DNA of 64,000 bases from assembly GCA_017411385.1 (NCBI GenBank), contig JAFQQF010000002.1, positions 1-64,000 of the forward strand. Direction: 5' to 3'. The position numbers were made by a program, and so were the translations under genes. The stretch is from Ruminococcus sp. (GTDB lineage Bacteria > Bacillota > Clostridia > Oscillospirales > Acutalibacteraceae). This document shows, one piece after another, positions 17,104 through 24,866 of this stretch (the stretch's first letter is position 1; each line of letters opens with the position of its first letter). The notes beneath the pieces are model-generated. The model saw only the letters and a list, made by a program, of their open reading frames with translations, did not search any database and was not told the DNA's origin.

Positions 17104-17451
17104 TTAGTTTTTTGTAAAGGTAATTGTTCCGTCTTCGCCGGTAAGTAACAGGTTGTCGCCGTCAAAGGTGTATGTAACGTCGTTGAAGGACATATAATCC
17201 TCCTTGCCTTCCTCGGGAGTCATAACAAGCTTACCGCCGTCATCGGTATAGGTGAAGTTTGCAGTGAGCAGACCGCCCAAAGCGGCGAGAGAACCTGTTT
17301 TGTCCTCGTTGAAGGTAATTGTCATTGTGATGCCGTCTTTCTCGCCTGTCCAGGTACCTACAAGTGAGTTTTTACCTGAGCCGCCACCGCAGGCACAGAG
17401 CACAAGTGAAAGAATCAGAAGTGCGCAAATGAGAGTACAAGTCTTTTTCAT
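17104..17451 (-). CDS. Small secreted lipoprotein (lipocalin-like)
   Basis: A 115-residue lipoprotein: MKKTCTLICALLILSLVLCAC with the lipobox VLCAC, a glycine/serine spacer, then a beta-rich domain that starts LVGTWTGEKDG and ends LTGEDGTITFTKN. Such short 'GTW' domains with alternating strands are often grouped as lipocalin-like; no enzyme motif is seen. The ATG at 17451 follows AAGGGTGAT; an in-frame GTG nine bases earlier is inside the ribosome site. It has its own promoter, with a perfect palindrome just after the expected transcription start, so expression is probably regulated. Confidence 0.75.
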   Translation of the reverse strand: MKKTCTLICALLILSLVLCACGGGSGKNSLVGTWTGEKDGITMTITFNEDKTGSLAALGGLLTANFTYTDDGGKLVMTPEEGKEDYMSFNDVTYTFDGDNLLLTGEDGTITFTKN

Positions 17452-17473
17452 AAATATCACCCTTTCTTAAACT

Positions 17474-17491
17474 GAACAACAGATGTTGTTC
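17474..17491. promoter_or_regulatory. Perfect 18-base palindrome, candidate operator
   Basis: GAACAACA-GA-TGTTGTTC is a perfect inverted repeat that begins about five bases downstream of the expected start of transcription of the minus-strand lipoprotein gene. The position fits a repressor site. The cognate regulator is unknown. Confidence 0.5.
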
Positions 17492-17502
17492 CTTACAACT
17501 AT

Positions 17503-17531
17503 ATTTTAGTACGCTAAAACAAAAAAGTCAA
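17503..17531 (-). promoter_or_regulatory. Promoter of the small lipoprotein gene
   Basis: Read on the minus strand: TTGACT, a 17-base spacer, TAAAAT. Confidence 0.7.
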
Positions 17532-17548
17532 TCCCTTATTTAAGGTGC

Positions 17549-17585
17549 AAAAATCCCACTTCCGATTGAGAGAAGTGGGATTGAG
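17549..17585 (-). terminator. Terminator after the F420-ligase-like gene
   Basis: On the minus strand AATCCCACTTC / GAAGTGGGATT is followed by TTTTG; it lies directly after the stop codon at 17591. Confidence 0.85.
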
Positions 17586-17590
17586 TTTTT

Positions 17591-18772
17591 TTATTCTGTT
17601 GCGTAGTTGTCAAAGTAACCCTGAATGAGGATTACGGGTGTACCTCTGTCGCCTGAGCCGCTTGTAAGGTCACACAGTGAGCCTAAAAGGTCTGTGAGCT
17701 GTCTGGGGGTTGTACCCTGTGACTGCATATTGCCTACAAGGTCGCTGTCTTTAGCTTTAATCATTTCCTTCATAGCTTTTGCAAGCTCCTCGCCTGAAAG
17801 GTCGGAGAAGTCGTTATCTGCAAAGTATTTCATTTTAAGCTCGTTGGGCTTGCCTGCAAGACCGGGAGTGTAAGCAGGGGAAACAACAGGGTCAGCCAGC
17901 TCCCAGATACCGCCTACGGGATCCTTGAAACCGCCGTCGCCGTATACCATACACTCAATTCTCTTGCCTGTTGCCTTGAACATCTCCTCTGAGAGTCTGT
18001 CAACAAACTCCTGACAGTCACGGGGGAAGAGCTTAACCTTGTCCTCAGTAGCTTTGTTGGAGCCGAGGAGTCCGTACTGAGGGTTGAAGCCTGAGCCATC
18101 AACGCTCTCTGTGAGGATTTCGTCCATTCTGTAAACCTTGTCAGCACCTGCAGCTTTGAGAAGACGCTGTGTGCGGAAGCGGGTGTGAATGTCACAGTTG
18201 AGAACGTTCTTTGTGTATTTGAGAATGTATCTGGGGTCGTTGGAGAAGATGATTTCGATGTTGTCGCCCAGACTCTTGTAGTACTCGATGTAGTCAACAC
18301 CTGTGAAGGTGTGCTTTGTTTCATAGCCGAAAACAGCTCTGAACTCTTCTTCGTTGAAGCTGTCTGAGTAGGGGTTAACACCCTTCTCGTCAATCATATC
18401 GTAAGTGATGAAAGAGTTGCCTACTTCGTCAGAAGGATAAGAAAGCTGAACGTAAAGCTTCTTACAGCCTTTTGCGATGGAGCGCAGGAGTATAGCAAAA
18501 CGGTTACGGCTTAGGATGGGGAATACAACACCAAGCTCTTCGCCGCCGAATTTAGCTTTAATGTCTGCAGCAATCTGGTCGGAGGTAGCGTAGTTGCCCT
18601 GTGTACGTGCAACAACTGCTTCTGTAACACCGATAATATTTCTGTCCTGAAGCTCAAAGCCCTCATTGTTGGCGGCGTCGGTAACGCTTTTTACAATGGC
18701 GGATACCAAGTCGTCACCCTGCTGGAAGATGGGGCATATGATGCCTCTGGAGGTTACTCCTGTGTAATGCAT
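17591..18772 (-). CDS. Coenzyme F420-0:L-glutamate ligase-like protein
   Basis: A 393-residue cytoplasmic protein that I recognise as the Firmicute branch of the F420-0:glutamate ligase (CofE/FbiB N-terminal) superfamily, from long blocks such as VARTQGNYATSDQIAADIK, GVVFPILSRNRFAILLR, DIHTRFRTQRLLKAAGA and TPVILIQGYFDNYA. True CofE adds glutamates to coenzyme F420; no F420 gene is seen in this window, so the substrate here is likely another acid or peptide. The ATG at 18772 follows GAAAGG; the longer frame starts just inside the expected transcript. Single-gene unit. The superfamily assignment is from memory. Confidence 0.65.
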   Translation of the reverse strand: MHYTGVTSRGIICPIFQQGDDLVSAIVKSVTDAANNEGFELQDRNIIGVTEAVVARTQGNYATSDQIAADIKAKFGGEELGVVFPILSRNRFAILLRSIAKGCKKLYVQLSYPSDEVGNSFITYDMIDEKGVNPYSDSFNEEEFRAVFGYETKHTFTGVDYIEYYKSLGDNIEIIFSNDPRYILKYTKNVLNCDIHTRFRTQRLLKAAGADKVYRMDEILTESVDGSGFNPQYGLLGSNKATEDKVKLFPRDCQEFVDRLSEEMFKATGKRIECMVYGDGGFKDPVGGIWELADPVVSPAYTPGLAGKPNELKMKYFADNDFSDLSGEELAKAMKEMIKAKDSDLVGNMQSQGTTPRQLTDLLGSLCDLTSGSGDRGTPVILIQGYFDNYATE

Positions 18773-18817
18773 AAATATCAACCTTTCACAAATTAGAGTT
18801 TCGTTTGCGAACAATTT

Positions 18818-18846
18818 ATTTTACACCCAAGAATTCAATCTGTCAA
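18818..18846 (-). promoter_or_regulatory. Promoter of the F420-ligase-like gene
   Basis: Minus strand TTGACA, a 17-base spacer, TAAAAT. A short inverted repeat TTCG-TTTG-CGAA (18799-18810) follows at about the transcription start. Confidence 0.7.
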
Positions 18847-18884
18847 TAAATATGAGAATATTTTTGAGTTTGTATGAAAATAAA

Positions 18885-18920
18885 AATATTCCTTCTGCAA
18901 GATATATTTCACAGAAGGAA
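18885..18920 (-). terminator. Terminator after the O-antigen-ligase-like gene
   Basis: Minus strand ATATTCCTTCTG ... CAGAAGGAATAT followed by TTTTATTTT. Confidence 0.85.
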
Positions 18921-18951
18921 TATTAAACATACTATTATTCTGTTGAAGAAA

Positions 18952-20589
18952 TCAGAAGTTGCTTTCGCGAAGCTCCAAGGCAGAGTTTGCACGAAGGAGT
19001 GTGGACTCTGAAAGAGCGATGAAAATAATGAACCAAGGAACGTTTACGGGGTTTGCGATATTTACAATGTCCTGAACTGCATAAGCCACAATTACAAAAG
19101 CACACACCAGACAAAGAGGGTTGTGGTTTGCTTTTTTGATGCTTCGCACAAGGGCACTGCCGATAAAGAGCAGATATGCCATAAGACCGAAAGCACCGTG
19201 AGTCACCAGGTAGTTGATATATACGTTGTGAGCGGCGTTGCAGGAACCTTCGTTAAAGAGCTTGCTCATTTCGGAGAAATAGGGCTGGAAGATAAAGTAG
19301 AAGGTTTCGGGACCTGCACCGAAAAGCTTTTGCCAAAGGTTCATTTCCTTGTAAGCCTCAAGGGAGTTAATCCAGAAGTAGCCTCTGTGAGTACCCCAGT
19401 ACAAGTCAAAGCGGAAGAAACGCATTGTGCCTGTGAGGGCGGTTTCTGTGTCAATGAAGGTGTAGTAGATTATCAGTCCTGCAAAGCCTAAAACTGCAAG
19501 GCATACAAGCAAAAGTAAAGTGAAGAAGACAGCACGGGGAAGTGCATCGTTTTCCTTGTTTTTGCCTGTGAAGTACAGCATAAGAGCGATAAGTGCAAAT
19601 ACAGCAAGGATTGCGTAAACGTAGTTACTGCTGATGAAGAACTTTGAAAAGCTGGAGTAGCCTTTGGAGTTGCCTTTCATAATAAGGTCGTAAAGCCAAA
19701 GAATTTTTGCTGAAAGCATCATTACCGCAAAGCCTGTGCAATATCTCAAAAGGTATTTACGGCTGCGGCTAACAACTACTGCCATAACCGCAAAGGCGGC
19801 AAAGCAACCTAAGAATCCGCCGTCACTGGTGGCAACGATGAGTCCCATAAACTGCAGACCTGTGCTTATAAGTGCCACGATTCTCATTATCTTGTCTTCG
19901 GTGGCAATGAACATACCGAAGGAGAAGGGCAGAGAAACACAGATGATAGCAGAAAGGTAGTTTTTATTTCCGATGGTGGAGGTGAAGTCGTTGATTACAG
20001 TGTCATAGTTTGAGGAGCCTTCGTAAGCCTTGAAAAGTCCCAGTGGGTCCATATAGTAGTAGTTTACAATTGCAAGGAAGCTGAGTATTGTGATACCGCC
20101 GAAGATGCAGTAGTAAACAATCTTTTTACTGAAGTAAAAACGGGATATCATCATATAAGCCACAAGGAGCAGGAATATGGTGATGAAGCCCATGTTGCGT
20201 CCGTTGCTGGCACCCCCGGAAAGTCCCATAAAGCAATGAGAAACCCTTCCGCTTGCAAGCATGGAAATAAGAGCAAATCCTGTGAAAGCAAAGAACCCGA
20301 TGTCGGTGATGCTCAGCTTAAAGGGGTCGCAGTATGTATTGAGCTTTCTGTTGTACTCGCTGTTTTTTGTAAACAGGCTTACAAGGGAGATAATTCCTAC
20401 TGCCAAGCCCAGAACGCCTGTGATAATCATAAATGACCAGAACTTGTCGCGTCTTGCGGCGGCGTAGAAGTTGGACAAGAACAAGGGAAAGAATGTGAAC
20501 AGAAGTGTTACGTAAATATCTGTCAGCGCATGACGGACTGTAAATCTCAGTCTTGGCTGAGAGGTTTTTGTGTTTTTCTTTGTTGCCAT
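18952..20589 (-). CDS. O-antigen ligase / polysaccharide polymerase-like membrane protein
   Basis: A 545-residue polytopic protein with about twelve membrane segments and a large extracellular loop towards the C-terminus (after TMRFFRFDLYWGTHRGYFWINS). The loop is followed by GAGPETFYF and AHNVYINYLVTHGAFGL, the histidine-containing block of the Wzy/WaaL (PF04932-type) family. Such proteins polymerise or ligate undecaprenyl-linked glycans at the outer membrane face. No glycan gene cluster surrounds it, so the acceptor is unknown. It is 20 bases downstream of a lipoprotein gene and probably co-transcribed with it. Confidence 0.78.
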   Translation of the reverse strand: MATKKNTKTSQPRLRFTVRHALTDIYVTLLFTFFPLFLSNFYAAARRDKFWSFMIITGVLGLAVGIISLVSLFTKNSEYNRKLNTYCDPFKLSITDIGFFAFTGFALISMLASGRVSHCFMGLSGGASNGRNMGFITIFLLLVAYMMISRFYFSKKIVYYCIFGGITILSFLAIVNYYYMDPLGLFKAYEGSSNYDTVINDFTSTIGNKNYLSAIICVSLPFSFGMFIATEDKIMRIVALISTGLQFMGLIVATSDGGFLGCFAAFAVMAVVVSRSRKYLLRYCTGFAVMMLSAKILWLYDLIMKGNSKGYSSFSKFFISSNYVYAILAVFALIALMLYFTGKNKENDALPRAVFFTLLLLVCLAVLGFAGLIIYYTFIDTETALTGTMRFFRFDLYWGTHRGYFWINSLEAYKEMNLWQKLFGAGPETFYFIFQPYFSEMSKLFNEGSCNAAHNVYINYLVTHGAFGLMAYLLFIGSALVRSIKKANHNPLCLVCAFVIVAYAVQDIVNIANPVNVPWFIIFIALSESTLLRANSALELRESNF

Positions 20590-20609
20590 ATTGAGCCTCT
20601 TTCAAAGGG

Positions 20610-21251
20610 TTATTGTACTATATCGCGGTAAAGCTTGGTTCTGTCTGTGAATCGAATGCATACCTGCTCGGTGCCTTTATCATAGGAAATTGAGCATTCG
20701 TAGGCACTGTGTCCCATGGTGTAAATAAAGGTTACGTCTGTTGTGTCACCTGTAGGATACAGCGTCGAAAAGTCGTAGGATGTGATTTTCTTGTAGCTTA
20801 AGAAGCTGTCTGAGTTTTCGTTTTTCTCAGGAAGATACACAGCTTTGTTATTGCGAAGCATTGTGTCGAAAGCATACTGTGTGCAAAGCGTGAAGGTGTT
20901 TTTGTCACCCTTTAAGTAGAGGCAATCGCGGTCAGGCTTGGATACAACCTTTGTGTCTGGAGGCTGAACAAAGGGAGCCATACTGTATTGGTTGATAACC
21001 TCTAAGGAAAACCAGCCCTCTATGTCATCTTCGTTGGGGGTGTTTCCTTGATTGCTGTTGCTCTGTGCGGTGGGCGAAGAGCTGTCATTAGCTGAATTCT
21101 GAGAGCTGCTGTTGACAGAAACACTGCTGTTAATGTTTTGGGTTTCAGAATTGTTATTGGTGTCATCCTTGCAGGCTGTAAGCATGAAAATTGTAGCAAT
21201 GCATAGCACGATTGCAAGGATAAGGGATAAAATCTGACGTGTGTTTTTCAT
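20610..21251 (-). CDS. Lipoprotein with Ser/Asn-rich linker, function unknown
   Basis: A 213-residue lipoprotein. Its signal ends in the lipobox MLTAC, followed by about 60 residues rich in S, N, Q and T that look like a flexible spacer, then a compact domain of about 120 residues starting GWFSLEVINQYSMAPF. I do not recognise the domain. The ATG at 21251 follows GGGAGGAAAT. It precedes the Wzy/WaaL-like gene with only 20 bases between, which suggests a joint role in surface glycan export or attachment. Confidence 0.7.
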   Translation of the reverse strand: MKNTRQILSLILAIVLCIATIFMLTACKDDTNNNSETQNINSSVSVNSSSQNSANDSSSPTAQSNSNQGNTPNEDDIEGWFSLEVINQYSMAPFVQPPDTKVVSKPDRDCLYLKGDKNTFTLCTQYAFDTMLRNNKAVYLPEKNENSDSFLSYKKITSYDFSTLYPTGDTTDVTFIYTMGHSAYECSISYDKGTEQVCIRFTDRTKLYRDIVQ

Positions 21252-21302
21252 TTTATTTCCTCCCTGTAGCAAAGGCTACTGTTAATTTTGAATATTAAAT
21301 TA

Positions 21303-21331
21303 ATAATAACACAGATTTATTTTTTAGTCCA
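21303..21331 (-). promoter_or_regulatory. Promoter of the lipoprotein / O-antigen-ligase unit
   Basis: Minus strand TGGACT, a 17-base spacer, TATTAT. A small hairpin GTAGC-CTTT-GCTAC lies just before the ribosome site. Confidence 0.5.
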
Positions 21332-21351
21332 GCAAAAAGCATAAACTATGC

Positions 21352-21388
21352 AAAATAAAACGAAGCCCGATGCACAAAGCATCGGACT
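21352..21388 (-). terminator. Terminator of the feo operon
   Basis: Minus strand CCGATGC-TTTGT-GCATCGG followed by a T-rich tract (GTTTTATTTT). Confidence 0.8.
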
Positions 21389-21420
21389 CACGCTGAAATT
21401 TTACAGACTTTGGAAAGCTC

Positions 21421-21615
21421 TTATTTGCTTTCGTCTTTGTTTTGGGGATGGCAGGTGTCCTTCATAGCACAGTTTGTGCACCCGCATCCGCAGTTGCAGG
21501 AATTCTTACCCTGCTTTTTGTTTCTGATAAGATATATGATTATTGCGGTAATTACTGCCAAAAGTACAGCACATACTGCTATGGTACCGATGTTCTGACT
21601 GAGCCATTGTAACAT
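21421..21615 (-). CDS. FeoB-associated Cys-rich membrane protein
   Basis: A 64-residue protein with one membrane segment (residues 9-29, GTIAVCAVLLAVITAIIIYLI), a basic stretch, and a cytoplasmic cysteine cluster SCNCGCGCTNC plus a further cysteine in KDTC. This is the FeoB-associated Cys-rich protein family, found after feoB in many Firmicutes and thought to take part in handling ferrous iron at the transporter's cytoplasmic mouth. AAAGGAG precedes the ATG. It lies 14 bases after feoB and ends the operon. Confidence 0.9.
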   Translation of the reverse strand: MLQWLSQNIGTIAVCAVLLAVITAIIIYLIRNKKQGKNSCNCGCGCTNCAMKDTCHPQNKDESK

Positions 21616-21629
21616 AATAAACGCTCCTT

Positions 21630-23777
21630 TTATTTAAGCTTTTTTGAAAGACGGGTTGCCTCTTTGTAAGGGCGAACAAGCATATAAACCATAAAAATGA
21701 GTATCAAGGAGGCAATCACGGTGCCTACAATGTTACCTTCCCCTGTAAACCAAGAGCCAAACTGATAAATCATAAGAGATACAGCGTAGGCAAAGGCGGT
21801 CATATAGCCTATTGCAAAGAAGGTCCAGCCTGCACTGTTCATTTCTCTTTTGATAGCACCCATAGCCGCAAAGCAGGGGGCACACAAAAGGTTGAAAGCC
21901 ATAAAGCTGAAGGCAACGACGCCATTGTTGCCAAAGTGCTGAGAAACTGCTGTGTGGAGGGCTGAAGATGTTTCGGACACATCTCCCGCTACATTAAGCA
22001 GCACACCAAAGGTTGAAACAACGCCTTCCTTTGCCATAAGTCCTGTGATGGTGGCAACAGCTGATTGCCAGTTGCCGAAGCCCAGAGGAATAAAGATAAA
22101 TGAGATAAGATTACCGATGAAAGCAAGGAGTGAATCGTTGTTATTTTCAACCATTGTGAAGCTTCCGTTTATAAAGCCGAAGCCCTGCAAGAACCACAAA
22201 AGAACTGTGGAAAGAAGGATAACGGTGCCTGCTTTTTTGATGAATGACCAGCCTCTTTCCCAAGTAGCTCTGAAAATATTTCTGGGCACAGGGGCGTGAT
22301 AAGCAGGAAGCTCCATTACAAAGGGAGCGGGGTCCCCTGCAAAAATCTTTGTTTTCTTCAGAATAATGCCTGAAACGATAACCGAGGCAATACCGATAAA
22401 GTATGCAGATACAGCCACCAAACCGCTGCCGCCGAAGATAGCGCCTGCAAACAGACCGATTATGGGCATTTTGGCACCGCAGGGGATAAAGCAGGTGGTC
22501 ATAATAGTCATACGGCGGTCGCGCTCGTTTTCAATTGTACGTGATGCCATAACTCCGGGCACACCGCAGCCTACGCCTACAAGCAGAGGTATAAAGCTTT
22601 TGCCCGAAAGGCCAAACTTGCGGAAAAGCTTATCCATAATGAAAGCTATTCTCGACATATATCCGCAATCTTCCAAAAGGGAGAGTAATAAGAACAGGAT
22701 GAACATCTGAGGCACAAAGCCAAGCACCGCACCTACACCGCTGACAATACCGTCAGACACAAGACCAACAAGCCAAAGAGGACAGTTGAGGTTTTGGAGC
22801 AAAGTGTTGACCGCAGGGATTATCCATTCGCCAAAGAGTGTGTCGTTCATAAACTCTACAGTCCAGTTGCCGATAGAACCTATTGCAAGGTAATACACAA
22901 GGAACATTATCACGGCAAAAATCGGCAGAGCCAAAAATCTGTTTGTGACAACACTGTCGATTTTGTCTGAAACTGTCCTTTTGTTTTTATGCTTCTTCTT
23001 GTAGCATACTTGCATTATATTTACTATGTAGTTGTATCTTTCGTTTACAATGATACTTTCTGCATCGTCATCAAGGATTTCTTCAACTGCCTTGATGTCA
23101 CTTTCCATGTGCTTGACTATATTTGCATCAAGGTTTAAGAATTCAAGTACCTTTTCATCACGTTCAAAGATTTTTACGGAGTACCATCTTTGCTGGTCCT
23201 CGGGCATATTGTGAATAGCTGCTTCTTCAATGTGAGCCAGAGCATGCTCCACTACACCTGAGAAAATGTGACGGGGAGTAACCGAGCCCCTCTTTGCAAC
23301 TTCAATTGCTATATCGGCGGCTACATCTATGCTGTCGCATTTGAGAGCGGAAATCTCCACAACCTTACAGCCAAGACGCTTGGACAGAATCTCCGTGTCG
23401 ATTATATCTCCGTTTTTTCTGACCAAGTCCATCATATTGATGGCAACCACAACAGGTATGCCAAGCTCCATAAGCTGAGTTGTAAGGTAAAGATTACGCT
23501 CAAGGTTGGTGCCGTCAACAATGTTGAGGATTGCATCGGGTCGCTCGTTTATAAGGTAGTTTCTTGCCACAACCTCCTCCAATGTATAAGGAGAGAGGGA
23601 GTAGATGCCGGGCAGGTCGGTGATGATAACATCACTGTCTTTTTTCAGTTTGCCTTCTTTTTTTTCAACAGTAACTCCCGGCCAGTTTCCAACATACTGG
23701 TTTGAGCCTGTGAGTGCATTGAAAAGGGTGGTTTTGCCCGAGTTGGGGTTACCAGCCAGAGCAATGGTAATGCTCAT
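21630..23777 (-). CDS. feoB: Ferrous iron transporter FeoB
   Basis: A 715-residue FeoB, the ferrous iron permease. It has the N-terminal GTPase domain with G1 GNPNSGKTT (residues 8-16), NWPGVTVEKKEG (switch region), G3 DLPG and G4 NMMD. A helical spacer follows, then the membrane domain with its two Gate repeats, including LVGVGCGVPGVMASR and the CIPCGAKMPI block with metal-relevant cysteines. GAGG precedes the ATG. It lies 82 bases after feoA; that gap holds a hairpin and a further copy of the palindromic iron-box-like site. Confidence 0.96.
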   Translation of the reverse strand: MSITIALAGNPNSGKTTLFNALTGSNQYVGNWPGVTVEKKEGKLKKDSDVIITDLPGIYSLSPYTLEEVVARNYLINERPDAILNIVDGTNLERNLYLTTQLMELGIPVVVAINMMDLVRKNGDIIDTEILSKRLGCKVVEISALKCDSIDVAADIAIEVAKRGSVTPRHIFSGVVEHALAHIEEAAIHNMPEDQQRWYSVKIFERDEKVLEFLNLDANIVKHMESDIKAVEEILDDDAESIIVNERYNYIVNIMQVCYKKKHKNKRTVSDKIDSVVTNRFLALPIFAVIMFLVYYLAIGSIGNWTVEFMNDTLFGEWIIPAVNTLLQNLNCPLWLVGLVSDGIVSGVGAVLGFVPQMFILFLLLSLLEDCGYMSRIAFIMDKLFRKFGLSGKSFIPLLVGVGCGVPGVMASRTIENERDRRMTIMTTCFIPCGAKMPIIGLFAGAIFGGSGLVAVSAYFIGIASVIVSGIILKKTKIFAGDPAPFVMELPAYHAPVPRNIFRATWERGWSFIKKAGTVILLSTVLLWFLQGFGFINGSFTMVENNNDSLLAFIGNLISFIFIPLGFGNWQSAVATITGLMAKEGVVSTFGVLLNVAGDVSETSSALHTAVSQHFGNNGVVAFSFMAFNLLCAPCFAAMGAIKREMNSAGWTFFAIGYMTAFAYAVSLMIYQFGSWFTGEGNIVGTVIASLILIFMVYMLVRPYKEATRLSKKLK

Positions 23778-23798
23778 TGTGTTTCCTCGCTTTCGTGA

Positions 23799-23812
23799 TT
23801 AGCAACTGCTAA
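23799..23812. promoter_or_regulatory. Iron-box-like palindrome before feoB
   Basis: TTAGC-AACT-GCTAA, a perfect inverted repeat 22 bases before the feoB start. It is the same type as the two copies in the feoA leader and suggests separate control of feoB. Confidence 0.55.
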
Positions 23813-23821
23813 CCGAACTTT

Positions 23822-23848
23822 GAAAAAATGTCAGAGGTTTCCCTCTGA
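23822..23848 (-). terminator. Hairpin with T-run between feoA and feoB
   Basis: Minus strand TCAGAGG-GAAA-CCTCTGA followed by CATTTTTTC. It looks like an intrinsic terminator inside the feo operon and could lower feoB expression relative to feoA. Confidence 0.55.
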
Positions 23849-23859
23849 ACAGTAAAAAA

Positions 23860-24081
23860 TTATTCAATCTCAATCATATCCGCATCGGCTTTGCGCAGAG
23901 AAAGCTCGTAACCGCGGACAGTTACCTCAATGGGGTCGCCAAGAGGAGCAACCTTGCGGATGTAAATTTCCACTCCCTTTGTAATGCCCATATCCATAAT
24001 TCTGCGTCTTATGGCACCCTCACCGTGTACTTTGATAACCTTTGCAGTGGCACCGATTTTTGCATTTTTCAGTGTGTTCAT
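23860..24081 (-). CDS. feoA: Ferrous iron transport protein FeoA
   Basis: A 73-residue SH3-like FeoA protein, a small cytoplasmic partner that modulates FeoB. The pattern AKVIKVHGEGAIRRRIMDMGITKGVEIYIRKVAPLGDPIEVTVRGYELSLRK-type core is complete from residue 12 to the acidic end (only key parts: MDMGI, APLGDP, RGYELSLR). GGGGAGG precedes the ATG at 24081. First gene of the feo operon, with a leader of about 125 bases that contains two palindromic operator candidates. Confidence 0.94.
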   Translation of the reverse strand: MNTLKNAKIGATAKVIKVHGEGAIRRRIMDMGITKGVEIYIRKVAPLGDPIEVTVRGYELSLRKADADMIEIE

Positions 24082-24156
24082 ATATTCCTCCCCACAGACT
24101 GTGTCTGTAAATACCAGAGCAAGCTGTCTGTGAATTTATTAAGTAGAAAATGATGA

Positions 24157-24170
24157 TTAGCGAAGGCTAA
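24157..24170. promoter_or_regulatory. Iron-box-like palindrome, leader copy
   Basis: TTAGC-GAAG-GCTAA inside the feoA leader, 34 bases from the next copy. Confidence 0.6.
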
Positions 24171-24190
24171 CCAAATGGGAAAACAGTTAG

Positions 24191-24204
24191 TTAGCAACGG
24201 CTAA
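24191..24204. promoter_or_regulatory. Iron-box-like palindrome at the feoA transcription start
   Basis: TTAGC-AACG-GCTAA (GTTAGC on the left and GCTAAC on the right extend it by a base). It begins ten bases after the -10 box, over the expected start, an ideal place for repression by a DtxR-family protein, whose known sites share TTAG...CTAA ends. Confidence 0.7.
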
Positions 24205-24213
24205 CTGCATATA

Positions 24214-24242
24214 ATAATAACCTTAATTACAATATTTGTCAA
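24214..24242 (-). promoter_or_regulatory. Promoter of the feo operon
   Basis: Minus strand consensus TTGACA, a 17-base spacer, TATTAT. Confidence 0.75.
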
Positions 24243-24377
24243 GAGCTTAAGTGCGAAGTTTTTCGAGATTTGCCATATTTTGTAGGAATTTGTAATCAAA
24301 TTGCGCATACAAAAAAGATTTATAAATAAAATACACAAAATTATTTATGAATTTACACATTGAAATATGCTGTGCAC

Positions 24378-24406
24378 TTGAAATGAAAATGCGGATGTGA
24401 TATTAT
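24378..24406 (+). promoter_or_regulatory. Promoter of the DtxR-type repressor gene
   Basis: TTGAAA, a 17-base spacer, TATTAT. A single half-site GCTAA (24414-24418) follows, so weak autoregulation is conceivable. Confidence 0.65.
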
Positions 24407-24440
24407 TAATTAAGCTAATCACAATCAGGAGGCGGAAATC

Positions 24441-24803
24441 GTGCCATTGCAGGAATCAGGCGAGATGTATCTGGAGGCAATTCTGATACTTACAAATAAA
24501 ATTAACGAGGTTCGCTCGCTGGATGTAGCAGAATACCGTAATTATTCAAAACCGTCTGTCAGCCGTGCGGTAAAGCTTCTGCGCGACGGCGGATATATCA
24601 CCGTTGACGAGGGGGGCTTTTTGCATCTTACAGATGTTGGCAGGGAAGTAGCAGAGAAGATTTACGACCGCCACCGAGTGCTCACTCAGTTTCTTGCAAG
24701 CCTTGGAGTTGACGAGGAAACCGCCTCTTCGGATGCGTGCAGGATGGAGCACGTTATATCAGACACAACATTGGAAGCCATCAAAGCATATCTTGAAAAG
24801 TAA
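24441..24803 (+). CDS. DtxR/MntR-family metal-dependent repressor
   Basis: A 120-residue regulator: an N-terminal winged helix (residues 4-62, with DVAEYRNYSKPSVSRAVKLL as the recognition region) and the metal-binding dimerisation helices, including DRHRVLTQFL and CRMEHVIS, which hold histidine, glutamate and cysteine ligands as in DtxR and MntR. The C-terminal SH3 domain of longer members is absent. The start is GTG, fixed by a perfect AGGAGG eight bases upstream. It is divergent from feoAB, and palindromes between them make ferrous-iron control of feo the likely job; manganese cannot be excluded. Confidence 0.88.
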   Translation: MPLQESGEMYLEAILILTNKINEVRSLDVAEYRNYSKPSVSRAVKLLRDGGYITVDEGGFLHLTDVGREVAEKIYDRHRVLTQFLASLGVDEETASSDACRMEHVISDTTLEAIKAYLEK

Positions 24804-24814
24804 ACTTTATCATA

Positions 24815-24850
24815 AAAACAGCCGTGGATGTGAAAATCCACGGCTGTTGT
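24815..24850. terminator. Bidirectional terminator, dtxR-type gene / ireB unit
   Basis: Perfect 13-base stem AACAGCCGTGGAT / ATCCACGGCTGTT between convergent genes. Confidence 0.85.
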
Positions 24851-24866
24851 GTTTTGTGATTTTGTT

